The notes: generated by a model not told the origin, from the letters alone. 64,000 bases of DNA from Pseudomonas sp. FEN (GCF_904067045.1 NZ_CAJFDC010000007.1:62001-126000); one strand, 5' to 3'; positions 1 to 7,852 are shown, counted from the stretch's first letter. A program made the numbers and translations.

Positions 1-678
1 TTCGATAGTCACATTCCGGCGCAATGGAGTTTGCGCTTCGTTGGCTGCCAGCATCTTGCGGAAGTTCTTTATACCGGTGGCTGCAAGGGTACGAATGGGG
101 CCTGCCGACACTGCGTTGACCCGAGTACCGTCCGGACCAAGACTACCCGCCAGATAGCGCACACCTGCCTCCAGGCTAGCCTTGGCCATACCCATGACGT
201 TGTAGTTCGGCATAGTTCGCTCTGCGCCCAAGTAGGACAAAGTCAAAAGACTACCGTTACGGCCCTGCATCATTGAGCGACCGGCTTTCGCCAAGGCTAC
301 GAAACTGTATGCGCTGATGTCGTGGGCGATGCGGAAGCCGTCACGTGTTGTGACCTCTGTGAAGTCTCCATCCAGTTGGTCACCTGGCGCGAAACCTACA
401 GAATGGACGATGCAATCCAGTACATCCCATTGCAGTCCCAGCTTTTCAAACACGCCAGCGATGTCCTCATCGCTGGCGACATCACAGGGGAAGCACAGCT
501 CAGGGCTTGAACCCCATTCAGTCGCGAACTCTTCCACTCGACTTCTGAGTTTTTCATTCTGGTAGGTGAAGGCAAGCTCGGCGCCCTCGCGATGCATGGC
601 TGACGCGATACCGGAGGCTATTGACAGTTTACTGGCTACACCGACGATCAGAACTCGTTTACCTGTGAGAAAACCCAT
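1..678 (-). CDS. fabI: Enoyl-ACP reductase FabI (partial, C-terminus beyond window)
   Basis: NADH-dependent enoyl-acyl carrier protein reductase, the last step of each fatty-acid elongation cycle. The minus strand translates to 226 residues before the window edge; about 38 more are expected. It opens [20 protein letters not shown], the FabI form of the Rossmann glycine motif. The catalytic region reads [20 protein letters not shown], with the Tyr-x6-Lys pair of FabI, followed by [16 protein letters not shown], a near match to the E. coli protein. The start is set by a good ribosome-binding site (AAGGAG) seven bases upstream. Downstream context is outside the window. Identity is very secure; whether it is the only fabI of the genome cannot be seen. 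Confidence 0.95.
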   Translation of the reverse strand, partial: MGFLTGKRVLIVGVASKLSIASGIASAMHREGAELAFTYQNEKLRSRVEEFATEWGSSPELCFPCDVASDEDIAGVFEKLGLQWDVLDCIVHSVGFAPGDQLDGDFTEVTTRDGFRIAHDISAYSFVALAKAGRSMMQGRNGSLLTLSYLGAERTMPNYNVMGMAKASLEAGVRYLAGSLGPDGTRVNAVSAGPIRTLAATGIKNFRKMLAANEAQTPLRRNVTIE

Positions 679-1319
679 GTGTAGCTCCTTGATGTCTAAA
701 TATCCAATAGTGTGTCGTGCGCATTTAATAGGCTCTAAACAACACCATCTTTTGCGTTTGAAATCCCACCATGACTTAACCGCCGTGACTCGAGGAGCAG
801 CGGACGGGTTGCCGTGCTCTGGTCTTGGCATCCCAAATCAGGGAGCCTCGGAACGCAGAGCGGTGGGCGCTGCAACGCTGATGTGACGCGGGAAACTCTC
901 ATGGAGTTACACGCGACGGCAGTTCAACGGGTGAAAGTTCGTCATGAAAGCGGGTTGCGAATAATTCGACGAAGTGAATCGGCTCTGATTTCCTGGGGGC
1001 ATCCGACTGGCTCCTTTTGGCCGATTTCTGCCCGTTGCGAGAGGCAGAAAGCGACCCATAGTGGCCCTCCGTGAGGGGTAGAAACCGGCCAGAAGCGGTC
1101 AAAAACAATCATCCAACAATGTCGTCCCGGTCATCAGCTTCGGAGTGCTTAGCTGCACTCTAGGGCGTATATGCCATGACCCGCGTTGAAGTCGTAGCGT
1201 ATCCGTTGAAAAGCGAATGCGTGCGCCGCGGTCGCTGTATGGCGCGCTTTTATTCAATCTGTGTCTAACATTCTGCTCTTGATCGCCCTAGCATCGGCCG
1301 CTCCGTCCAGGTGCATACG
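679..1319. other. Intergenic region with a hairpin-rich stretch
   Basis: No convincing gene. The left part should carry the fabI promoter. At 1025-1050 there is a perfect 8-bp inverted repeat (TTTCTGCC / GGCAGAAA), inside a longer stretch at about 1010-1100 with repeated 'GGCCGATTTC' and 'GGCCAGAAGCGG'-like words. From memory such words recur between Pseudomonas genes, so this may be a degenerate dispersed repeat. A 69-codon minus frame at 899-1108 lies over it and is not supported as a gene. Confidence 0.4.
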
Positions 1320-1811
1320 ATGAAAGAGATTCCCGGCAACATCGATTTCTCAGGCTTGACGGCCCGTCGACTAGGGCCAAATGACCGTGAGATCATTTGT
1401 GTGCACCGTGAAACGATGTTCCTTGAGGCGGGAGGAGACCCATCTAAGTTGCGGGTGATGACTGAGCACTTCCGGCCCTGGTTGCACCAGCGTCTATTCG
1501 ATGGCCGCTACTACGGTTTTGCGCTGATGGACACAGGGCAGCCTGTGGCGGCGATAGGTATGATGAATATCGACTGGCCACCTCATCCGTCCCATCCGAC
1601 CTTAGACCAGCGCGGCTATGTGCTAAACGTTTTCGTCGAACCCGTATACCGGCGCCGGGGCCTGGCTTCAACCCTGATGAAGTTGGCTGAAGCCGAGTTT
1701 GCCCAACGCGGAATGAATTTTGCCATATTACATGCGACCAAGGCCGGCAAACCGGTGTATGAAGGACTGGGTTGGGCGGCTACCTCTGAGATGGCGAAAA
1801 CCGTTTCGTGA
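1320..1811 (+). CDS. GNAT-family N-acetyltransferase
   Basis: Probable acetyl-CoA-dependent N-acetyltransferase of unknown substrate, 163 residues from the ATG at 1320; a GTG three codons earlier is possible. The GNAT fold is visible in order: N-terminal LTARRLGPNDREIICVHRE, a central strand YGFALMDTGQPVAAIGMMNI, then the acetyl-CoA loop VFVEPVYRRRGLASTLMKLA (Q/RxxGxG/A motif A), and the C-terminal YEGLGW motif that ends most GNAT proteins. No strong ribosome-binding site is seen. It is flanked by fabI and an IS630-like element, with no operon partner to hint at a substrate. Family call is secure, function open. Confidence 0.85.
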   Translation: MKEIPGNIDFSGLTARRLGPNDREIICVHRETMFLEAGGDPSKLRVMTEHFRPWLHQRLFDGRYYGFALMDTGQPVAAIGMMNIDWPPHPSHPTLDQRGYVLNVFVEPVYRRRGLASTLMKLAEAEFAQRGMNFAILHATKAGKPVYEGLGWAATSEMAKTVS

Positions 1812-2019
1812 TTTGACTGCCTATCTCAGGAGCCTGGTCGCCGCCCCTTCCAGCCGTTGATGAAAGGCTGCTCTGGGTCGATTCTGTTGAAAAAGTCGGA
1901 TTTTCATACTGGAAGGCTGCGATGCTGATCGTCTCTTCAGAACCTGAAGACCATGTTGCGTGGCTTTTCGGTTCTACATTGATTGTTGCAGGGTCTGAAC
2001 TAAATTTCCAATCTACTCG

Positions 2020-3210
2020 CTATCGATAGGCCGGATCTTTGCAGTTATTAGCGGGGTTGAATGCGGCCTCTGTTCTCTCTTTTCCCCAGATCTTATTGCC
2101 GGCAGGCTTGGGGTTATCCGCGTAATAGCGGTTGCGTTCCTCAAAGTAACGATCAATGGCTAATTTTGCCGCATCTACCGAAGAGTAGTCACTATTATGA
2201 ATGATAGCCCGAGCCATCCCGCTAAACACTGACTCAATAACGTTCAAGAACTGGGCCGAGGCTGGCAATGGTACAAGCTCAATCCGAGGAAAACCGTCTG
2301 TCCTGACATTATTTTTTTCAACGAAAGCCAGTAGCTGTTTAGAGAGATGCCAGGAGGCTGCGTCCCAAGAGAGGTAGAGTGCTCTCGCCGTAGAGTATTC
2401 GCTTAAAAGTGTTTCGGCCATCCGAATCATCTCGGTCGTGTTCTTCGCCTGAGAGTAGAAATGTGTAACCCTGTTATGCGAAAGTTCAAGGGCTGCGGTT
2501 GCGATCAGCCATCCCTTTGACTTCTGCCACTGAGGCACGCTTGGGCTCACGCCAGGCGCGGCAAGAATTTTCCCCGGCTTGGCCTTCACTGCAAATGGCC
2601 CGAATTCATCGATAGAGAAGAACAGCTCGTTTTCATCCAACCGAGAAAGAATATCTTGGACGCGCTGGAGTTTCTGTCGGTATTCCGGATCAGTACTGGT
2701 GAGCACAACCTTCGCCGACCTCCACCGGAAACCTGTTTTTCGAAGTGCCTCGCGTATGACGTCATCGCTTGCAGTGAAGCCGCGAGTAACGAGGGTATTT
2801 TTAAGGTCGATCATTTTCCAGGTCGTTCGGTTATACCCAGAGAGGGACGGTGGCTCATGCAGCAGGCCGTACAAAGCTGCCCTGAAAGCTTCATCGTCTG
2901 CCTTGCGAGGCCTTTCCTTTCTGCCGAGAAGGGCATCGAGCCCTCCGGCCTCATACAGCGAGGAACATCTTCTTACCGTAGCTTTAGACAAGCCGAGATG
3001 ATCGACAATAGCGCTGATGGTGAACCCACTTCTGCGGGCCATTACGGCGAGGACTTTCTTTCGCCGATGGCCTACTAAGCGGTAAATCAAAGACTGCAAT
3101 GGATCGCTTGACGAAGCGCTACGTTCAAGCTCATAAAGCCACTCCATCCAACGCTGCTGCACTGTGTCGACTTTGACGGGGGAAGGGGTAACAGAGGGAC
3201 ATCTTTGCAT
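2020..3210 (-). CDS. IS630-family transposase, catalytic part
   Basis: DDE transposase of the IS630/Tc1-mariner type, 396 residues. N-terminal winged-helix/HTH (about residues 55-100, with SKATVRRCSSLYEAGGLDAL), then the DDE_3 catalytic fold: first Asp in FFSIDEFGPF, second Asp in LYLSWDAASWH, and the Glu in QFLNVIESVFSG. All three acidic residues are present, so the domain looks intact. The ATG at 3210 lies inside a second reading frame (3087-3377) that encodes an additional HTH segment on the same strand; the real product may join both by frameshift or coupled translation. I could not find convincing terminal inverted repeats around it, so element ends are not called. Confidence 0.85.
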   Translation of the reverse strand: MQRCPSVTPSPVKVDTVQQRWMEWLYELERSASSSDPLQSLIYRLVGHRRKKVLAVMARRSGFTISAIVDHLGLSKATVRRCSSLYEAGGLDALLGRKERPRKADDEAFRAALYGLLHEPPSLSGYNRTTWKMIDLKNTLVTRGFTASDDVIREALRKTGFRWRSAKVVLTSTDPEYRQKLQRVQDILSRLDENELFFSIDEFGPFAVKAKPGKILAAPGVSPSVPQWQKSKGWLIATAALELSHNRVTHFYSQAKNTTEMIRMAETLLSEYSTARALYLSWDAASWHLSKQLLAFVEKNNVRTDGFPRIELVPLPASAQFLNVIESVFSGMARAIIHNSDYSSVDAAKLAIDRYFEERNRYYADNPKPAGNKIWGKERTEAAFNPANNCKDPAYR

Positions 3211-3377
3211 TTCCTTCGGGCTGCTTCTGCCTCCGTAGCCGGGGGGGAGTCGAAGGTGAGGATCTTTCGCAGAGTAACCCTGCTCATCCGCTCGCTTGTC
3301 GCCACCGAGCGGATTGACTCACCTAGCAACAGCACCCTGTTACGGATTCGCCGCCACTGTGATGGGTTTGAATACAC
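3087..3377 (-). CDS. Upstream HTH frame of the split transposase
   Basis: A 96-codon frame whose first 45 residues (WRRIRNRVLLLGESIRSVA, then MSRVTLRKIL) read as a helix-turn-helix of the kind at the N-terminus of IS21/IS630-type transposases. It overlaps the catalytic frame by 124 bases, which lies in the -1 frame. The crossover region near 3210-3220 contains the codons AGG AAA, next to the ATG of the second frame. The last ~40 residues are low-complexity and probably not meaningful. It could be an OrfA-like product, the N-terminal half of a frameshift fusion, or one transposase damaged by an indel. Confidence 0.55.
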   Translation of the reverse strand: MYSNPSQWRRIRNRVLLLGESIRSVATSERMSRVTLRKILTFDSPPATEAEAARRKCKDVPLLPLPPSKSTQCSSVGWSGFMSLNVALRQAIHCSL

Positions 3378-3667
3378 AACGACCTCCTCAAGGTACCTGT
3401 GCTGCTGAATATAGCCGTTCTTAGGTCTGATGGCGTCCGTTGAGACCTCCGGTTGAGTACGCTATCTGAAGGGATGGTGGTAATTTCATCCATGAATAGC
3501 GCCTAAGGCATTAGCGGTAGGTAGGTTGGGAGCAGTTCAGCCATTTTGAGTCATTCTGGGCCTTTTAGAAGTCTTGAAATGTCTGCTTCGGGCCGACAGC
3601 AGACCTTGGGGTCCGCAGTTCCTTAGCCTCTGCCATTTGGCTAGATGCGTTACACCGATTCACATGG

Positions 3668-3706
3668 GTAACACTGCTCACACAGGACGATCCAAAGCAG
3701 TGTTAC
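3668..3706. repeat. Perfect 11-bp inverted repeat
   Basis: GTAACACTGCT at 3668-3678 is exactly mirrored by AGCAGTGTTAC at 3696-3706 with a 17-base loop. The right arm is followed by a moderately T-rich run. It could be a factor-independent terminator reading rightwards, or a dimeric repressor site, since the half-site GTAAC recurs nearby. Confidence 0.6.
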
Positions 3707-3867
3707 ATTGATTTTATTCTTTAAATTCAAGTAGTTGATCTAAATCGTTACACGAGTAACATGAGTAACACGGCATTTGAGAGGTATCCACCCCCGCTCC
3801 CCATAGGCATGAATCCCACCAGCGAGGAGGATCCAGCAGGTGCCAGGCCCCCTGAGTCAATGAGGTA

Positions 3868-4226
3868 CACACGGGGTCAGAAACCCGCGTGATCCTGTTA
3901 GCGGAGGATGACCTGCTTAGTGAACTACGGTTCACCAGTGCGATTGCACAATGTGCTGAGATGTCGCGTGGGACCCTGGGCATTTCTGAGAGACACGGGG
4001 CAGATAACCCGCCGGATCTCGTTAGTGGCTGGGCTCAAAAGTTAGTTGACTGGTTGACCGAGTTGACCGATCCAATCGTTCACAATCCTGAACGAAACCA
4101 AGGACCGTTACAGATCCGGTAAGGATGCCTTTTTCTCTTCAAGATCCTTTCAATTTCAACGTTGAAATTTCAGTAAGCTGATGCGGCTGCCTCTACCACG
4201 ATCACGCGGGTTTCCGACCCCGTGTG
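3868..4226. repeat. REP-like inverted pair flanking 305 bp
   Basis: The 27-base word at 3868-3894 (begins CACACGGGGTC, ends CCGCGTGATC) recurs in inverted orientation at 4200-4226 with one mismatch. Weaker similarity extends about 20 bases outwards (CCCTGA..TGAGG). Each arm can itself fold through GGGGT and ACCC. This is the geometry of a REP doublet or a small MITE-like unit. No transposase is inside. Confidence 0.6.
4152..4169. promoter_or_regulatory. 18-bp perfect palindrome, possible operator
   Basis: AATTTCAACGTTGAAATT is fully self-complementary. It sits about 110 bases from the end of the broken membrane gene, between that gene and the left REP-like pair. Perfect AT-rich palindromes of this length often bind dimeric regulators, but nothing nearby identifies one. 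Confidence 0.35.
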
Positions 4227-4282
4227 ACCCTCAAGTCGTCAGGGTCCCCCGGCATTCTAGTGATCGAGCAACGAAGCAATGA

Positions 4283-4827
4283 TCAACGTTTACTATAGGG
4301 GAACCAGGATGAAAGACGTTCGCGCAGGGTCTTAGATCGAACCCTCCACGTCTTGTTGTTAAATACGACAAAAAAATGTGTAACCGGTCCGAGCGTTTCG
4401 TTAAACGGAACTCTCACTACGAATCGCTCGAAGGCATTCGGTTCGATCTTCACCGGATCGCCTTCATTGATCATATTGAGAAAATGCCCCCCCTTCGCCA
4501 AGCGACAAATCGTGTTCCATCAGCACATTCAACGCCAACGTCCTCTACATAAGCAGGAATAGAGCTGATGTTTCTGACCTTGAATTTATGGCTTTCCAGT
4601 AGGGTTAAGCCGTCGTAGGGCCGGTGGTTCTGCTGCGTCATCGCCTGCGTTGCATGAAAATCTTTGATCTCCTCAACATCAACCCTGATGCGAGCCCGCC
4701 CTCTCCTGAAATCGATGAATGCCTTGAGCAAGGCTCCAGGCTTAAACGCGCTCAATACACCAACGACGCCCACAGCCGCTAACGCTGACCACCAACTCAC
4801 TAAGTGTTCAGTAATCCATTCCCACAT
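4283..4827 (-). pseudogene. Membrane-anchored hypothetical protein, frameshifted in a poly-G tract
   Basis: Two adjacent frames form one protein. The N-terminal part (4471-4827) starts at an ATG with an AGAGGGG ribosome-binding site nine bases upstream and has one transmembrane segment (WWSALAAVGVVGVLSAF), then a soluble part ending VGVECADGTRFVAWRRGG. The second part (to 4283) continues GHFLNMINEGDPVKIEPNAF and reads like the rest of the same beta-rich domain. They are separated by a run of seven G (C7 on the plus strand, 4487-4493); eight G would restore one frame of about 180 residues. This is either a mutation, a phase-variable switch or a sequencing error. No family recognised. Confidence 0.6.
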
Positions 4828-5093
4828 CTTTATCCCCTCTGCGTAGGTAAGCCGGTGGTCACACAATAGGTGCACGCCAAAACGGTGATGTCGTGAAGCT
4901 AGGAAAGGGATGAACCGGGCCTGAGAGCTCGCGCTGAGGTATTCGTGTGCTCCTACCTGTATCCCACGAATACCATCAAGCGATACAAGCCAACGGATGC
5001 TGGTATTTTAAAGCTCGGTTCCCCCCCCCCACACCACGCCTGTAGCAATGAACTGCTATCTGCGCAGACTGACTTGGGGCATAGCAAAAGCGA

Positions 5094-5360
5094 CTAACCT
5101 CTAGCGTCGCGACCAGGCTCATCCTCTTTTACTCGCCAACGCCAATAACGATCAGGCTTGACCCAAACTACGGTGGATTCAGTCAACTTCCGGAAAGCCG
5201 CAAGTACTTCCTTGCCTACTACCTGATTGCCGTCCGCGTTCTCCCTCAACAGGTCCTCACGCCGTGCTTTGACAAGATGATCCACCACGTCATCTTGATA
5301 GATACATCCATCCTTATCTATCTGAGCGAGCATCCAATGCGCGACCTCGTTTGCTTCCAT
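5094..5360 (-). CDS. DUF6953 family protein
   Basis: Small soluble protein of 88 residues and unknown function. It begins MEANEVAHWMLAQIDKDGCI and carries the features I associate with DUF6953: an aromatic/acidic N-terminal helix, a central NxDGN turn (ENADGNQVVGKEVLAAFRKL) and a C-terminal VVWVKPDRYWRWR ending in DEPGR. Longer upstream frames exist, but the ATG at 5360 shares its A with the TAA stop of the YodC gene (TAATG), a classic translational coupling, so this start is preferred. Such genes are commonly found in prophage and island cargo. Family call is from memory of conserved residues. Confidence 0.65.
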   Translation of the reverse strand: MEANEVAHWMLAQIDKDGCIYQDDVVDHLVKARREDLLRENADGNQVVGKEVLAAFRKLTESTVVWVKPDRYWRWRVKEDEPGRDARG

Positions 5361-5572
5361 TACTGAGCCTTTGGATCTGGGTTGACGAGTTGCAACGAGG
5401 CAACTGGGAATCGTCCTTTTTCTAGTTTCTTGCCCGCGAACCATTGGCAATCCACGTCACCTGTAGGTTGTTGAGTGGAGTAGGCTACAACGACTTCCTC
5501 GACGGTCATGTCAGGCCCACCCGACTTCAGCTTGACGATAGTGCCCACCTGCATATCTTGATTCTTGCTCAT
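5360..5572 (-). CDS. YodC family protein (DUF2158)
   Basis: Small protein of 70 residues beginning MSKNQDMQVGTIVKLKSGGP. The core 'G..V.LKSGGP.MTVE' followed by 'CQWFAGKKLEKGRF' is the YodC/DUF2158 signature, an SH3-like fold of unknown function. An AAGGAAA ribosome-binding site lies seven bases before the ATG at 5572, while the longer frame upstream lacks one. It is the first gene of a two-gene unit with the DUF6953 gene. Both lie just inside the tRNA-end-like sequence at 5746, as expected of cargo near an element boundary. Confidence 0.75.
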   Translation of the reverse strand: MSKNQDMQVGTIVKLKSGGPDMTVEEVVVAYSTQQPTGDVDCQWFAGKKLEKGRFPVASLQLVNPDPKAQ

Positions 5573-5745
5573 TGCCACTTTCCTTGTATGGAGGGGAGTA
5601 ATCCCCCTGCGCAGGCTATTTGTAAAAGCGATTCCTGAATCTGGCAAGATGAACCAAAATCCTACCAGCACTCATAATCATGTATCCCTGCCTGTATCCC
5701 TAACCATATAATCGAGCTACAAGGCAAGAACCATATGGAGCGCAC

Positions 5746-5764
5746 GAGTCTCCCTCGGGCACCA
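5746..5764 (+). other. tRNA 3'-end-like sequence, possible attachment site
   Basis: GAGTCTCCCTCGGGCACCA has the shape of the 3' end of a tRNA gene (T-arm, acceptor strand, encoded CCA) and is followed after 11 bases by a strong terminator, as is usual behind tRNA genes. The upstream tRNA body is not present. Together with three copies of CCTGTATCC at about 4957-5700, this looks like one end of an integrated element. No integrase gene is visible in the window. Confidence 0.35.
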
Positions 5765-5775
5765 TCTTAAAAAAA

Positions 5776-5802
5776 GACCTTGAATTTCAAGGTCTTTTTT
5801 TT
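5776..5802 (+). terminator. Factor-independent terminator
   Basis: Stem GACCTTGA / TCAAGGTC followed by eight T, and preceded by seven A so it also works leftwards. It stands behind the tRNA-end-like sequence and upstream of the YodC gene, so it probably belonged to the lost tRNA transcript. Confidence 0.8.
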
Positions 5803-5836
5803 CGCCCACAGAAAAGCGAAAGGGCACCACGATCCC

Positions 5837-5881
5837 TGTAGGAGCCGAGCTTGCTCGCGAAGAACGATAACGCGGTGAGCC
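5837..5881. repeat. Pseudomonas REP element (copy next to first DUF3077 gene)
   Basis: GTAGGAGCCGAGCTTGCTCG followed by CGAAGAACGATAACGCGGTG matches the extragenic palindromic repeat typical of fluorescent pseudomonads. A near-identical copy at 16516-16560 sits in the same place behind the second DUF3077 gene. Confidence 0.75.
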
Positions 5882-5930
5882 TGCCGTGCGCCGCCGCCAA
5901 TCTCGACATCAATCGAAGATCGCCCGGTCT

Positions 5931-6209
5931 TTACTCCCTCTCCCCGCGCAACATTCCCTGAGTCAAATCGTCGATGACGGCCTTACCCATCTCGCCCAGG
6001 CAATGCGATGCCCAGGCATAGCGTTCGCCATTGCTTTCCAGGGCAGCATCGAGGGAGAGTGCCTTGGCGCAATAGAGCAGGAGGGACGCGTACTCCATGG
6101 CTTCCAGAATGGGAACGCCGGGGTTTACGCGAAATAGCTCACGTCCTTGGGAGCCACACTGGGAAAAGGTGATGACGCCTAGGGTTTTACTTGTGGGTAG
6201 ATTCGTCAT
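5931..6209 (-). CDS. DUF3077 family protein, copy 1
   Basis: 92-residue protein of unknown function in a family largely restricted to Pseudomonas. The conserved core is RELFRVNPGVPILEAMEYAS followed by a helix LLLYCAKALSLDAALES, then AWASHCLGEMGKAVIDDL. The start at 6209 is fixed by a GGAGG ribosome-binding site seven bases upstream; the frame continues further upstream without good signals. It is almost identical to the product of 16598-16885, differing in a handful of residues, so the two are a recent duplication. The upstream DNA retains a weak match to the leader frame seen at the other copy. Confidence 0.85.
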   Translation of the reverse strand: MTNLPTSKTLGVITFSQCGSQGRELFRVNPGVPILEAMEYASLLLYCAKALSLDAALESNGERYAWASHCLGEMGKAVIDDLTQGMLRGERE

Positions 6210-6306
6210 TGGACACCTCCAGCGTGGACCTGGGTGCTGGGGCTGGAACATGCAAAGTCAATCCATCAAAATTTCCATTGACCGCGAGATTCTAAAATCG
6301 CCAGCC

Positions 6307-6319
6307 GGACAATATGTCC
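6307..6319. promoter_or_regulatory. Short dyad, possible operator
   Basis: GGACAATATGTCC (arms GGACA/TGTCC) lies 98 bases upstream of the DUF3077 start and 120 upstream of the AhpD-like gene, between two divergent genes. A third TGTCC follows immediately. It may be a regulator site for either gene; the LysR gene at 7887 is a possible partner, but this is only inference. Confidence 0.3.
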
Positions 6320-6438
6320 ATGTCCTGCTTTATTCCCAAATCGCATGAATCATATGCCCCGCCGCTACGTTCCGCAGCCCCGCCAAGAGCAGCAAGATAG
6401 CCCCAGCACTCTTGCTGACCCACTCAAGGAAAACTGCG

Positions 6439-6993
6439 ATGACCACTTTCACTCGTTACACACTCGACACTGCCCCTGCTGCCTCCAAGCCCATTCTGGA
6501 AGCCGTGCAGAAAGCCTTCAGCTTCGTACCGAACCTGCAAGGCAACATGGCTGAATCGCCAGAGCTGCTGGCCGGTTACAGCCAACTCTGGGACCTGTTC
6601 GGCAAGAGCACCCTCACCCCGCACGAACAGCAGGTCGTGTACCTGACCTCCAACTTCGAAAACAACTGCCACTACTGCATGGCCGGGCATACCACCCTGG
6701 CCAAGATGATCGAGATGGCACCCGAGGTCATTGCCGCTCTGCGCGCCGGCAGCGTCATTCCGGATGCTCGCCTGGAAGCCTTGCATGTGTTCACCACGGC
6801 GGTCGTGCGTGATCGCGGTTTCGTCAACGACGCCGGTATCGAAGCCTTCCTGGCTGCCGGTTTCACGCGGCGCAACGTGCTGGAAGTGGTACTGGGCGTC
6901 GCCACCAAGGTCATGAGCAACTACACCAACCATCTAGTGCACACCCAGCTCGATCCGTTCATGAAAGGCAACGAATGGACCAAGCCAGCCTGA
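6439..6993 (+). CDS. AhpD-like carboxymuconolactone decarboxylase-family protein
   Basis: Probable thiol-dependent peroxidase or redox protein of 184 residues. The AhpD signature is complete: NNCHYCMAGHT with Cys77, Cys80 and His84, preceded by the helix LTPHEQQVVYLTSNF. The C-terminal half is the all-helical repeat of the CMD family. Start ATG at 6439 has AAGGA eight bases upstream. It is followed by an SDR gene 58 bases later on the same strand and then a LysR regulator; a peroxiredoxin lies opposite, so an oxidative or electrophile-stress theme is plausible. The substrate is unknown. Confidence 0.85.
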   Translation: MTTFTRYTLDTAPAASKPILEAVQKAFSFVPNLQGNMAESPELLAGYSQLWDLFGKSTLTPHEQQVVYLTSNFENNCHYCMAGHTTLAKMIEMAPEVIAALRAGSVIPDARLEALHVFTTAVVRDRGFVNDAGIEAFLAAGFTRRNVLEVVLGVATKVMSNYTNHLVHTQLDPFMKGNEWTKPA

Positions 6994-7051
6994 AACCTGC
7001 CTTCGGCCTTCACTCGGCCAGCCCCTGCACGGGCTGGTCCCAGGAGCACTC

Positions 7052-7774
7052 ATGAACAAGCGAAGCTTTTTGATCACCGGCGCCAGCAAGGGCATCGGCC
7101 TGGCGTTGGCACAGACACTGGCAAACACGGGTCACCGCGTCGTGGGCATCGCCCGGCACGCTGGGGGTGTCGATTTCCCCGGTATTTTGGTACCGGTTGA
7201 CCTGGGAGATCGCAAGGCGACCGAACAGGCCTTGGCGACGTTAACCCAGCAGTATGCGTTCGACGGGCTGGTGAATAACGTCGGTCTGGTTCGCCCGCAG
7301 GTGCTGGGTGAAGTGGATCTGGACGATTTCGATGCCGTGATGCGGGTGAATCTGCATTCGGCGCTTCTGGCCACTCAGGCGCTGCTGCCCGGTATGCGCG
7401 AGCGTCAATGGGGCCGGATCGTCAACATCTCCAGCCTGACCGTACTGGGCATTACCCATCGCACCGCCTATGCCGCCGCCAAGGCCGCGCTCATCAGCTT
7501 TACCCGGTCGTGGGCACTGGAACTGGCCACGACGGGTATCACCGTCAACGCCGTTGCCCCTGGGCCGACCGAGACCGAACTGTTCCGCGCGAACAATCCG
7601 CTCGGCAGTGAAGGCGAAGCCCGCTACCTCTCAGGCATCCCTCTGCGGCGCTTCGGCCAACCCGAAGAGATAGCAGCAGCCATCGCCTTCCTGCTTTACG
7701 AAAGCAGCGGTTTCATCACCGGCCAGACGCTGTTCGTCGACGGTGGCGCATCAATCGGCAAAGCCGCATTCTAG
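7052..7774 (+). CDS. Short-chain dehydrogenase/reductase
   Basis: NAD(P)-dependent oxidoreductase of 240 residues, classical SDR. Cofactor motif TGASKGIG at 9-16, NNVG for the structural Asn motif, and the catalytic Ser128, Tyr140 and Lys144 (ISSLT, YAAAK). The C-terminal FITGQTLFVDGG is typical of FabG-like members. AGGAG lies seven bases before the ATG. It is co-directional with the AhpD-like gene and shares a terminator at 7819, so the two are probably a small operon. The substrate cannot be read from sequence. Confidence 0.9.
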   Translation: MNKRSFLITGASKGIGLALAQTLANTGHRVVGIARHAGGVDFPGILVPVDLGDRKATEQALATLTQQYAFDGLVNNVGLVRPQVLGEVDLDDFDAVMRVNLHSALLATQALLPGMRERQWGRIVNISSLTVLGITHRTAYAAAKAALISFTRSWALELATTGITVNAVAPGPTETELFRANNPLGSEGEARYLSGIPLRRFGQPEEIAAAIAFLLYESSGFITGQTLFVDGGASIGKAAF

Positions 7775-7818
7775 CCAGGGTTGCGTTGCGCACGCCTTGT
7801 TGAGATAAACCACCCGTT

Positions 7819-7852
7819 GCGAGCGAAGCCCCCTGCTTCGCTCGCTTTTTTT
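7819..7852 (+). terminator. Factor-independent terminator
   Basis: Perfect 11-bp stem GCGAGCGAAGC / GCTTCGCTCGC with a five-base loop and seven T. It ends the AhpD-like/SDR unit, so the LysR gene 34 bases further needs its own promoter. Confidence 0.9.

Larger units (their letters stand above)
3378..4282. other. Gene-poor, repeat-rich accessory stretch
   Basis: About 900 bases with no gene I can support. It carries several symmetric sequences listed separately: an 11-bp inverted repeat at 3668-3706, a REP-like pair at 3868-3894 and 4200-4226, and an 18-bp palindrome at 4152-4169. Between 3650 and 3780 the word GTTAC/GTAAC occurs at least six times in both orientations, which may be operator or iteron DNA. 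A 77-codon plus frame (3889-4122) starts inside one REP-like arm and has no recognisable domain. Confidence 0.5.

Noticed and set aside
899..1108. 69-codon minus frame in the fabI-GNAT gap
   Set aside because: Lies over hairpin-rich repeat-like DNA; composition and start are not gene-like.
3889..4122. 77-codon plus frame between the REP-like arms
   Set aside because: Starts inside a repeat arm, has no ribosome-binding site or domain.
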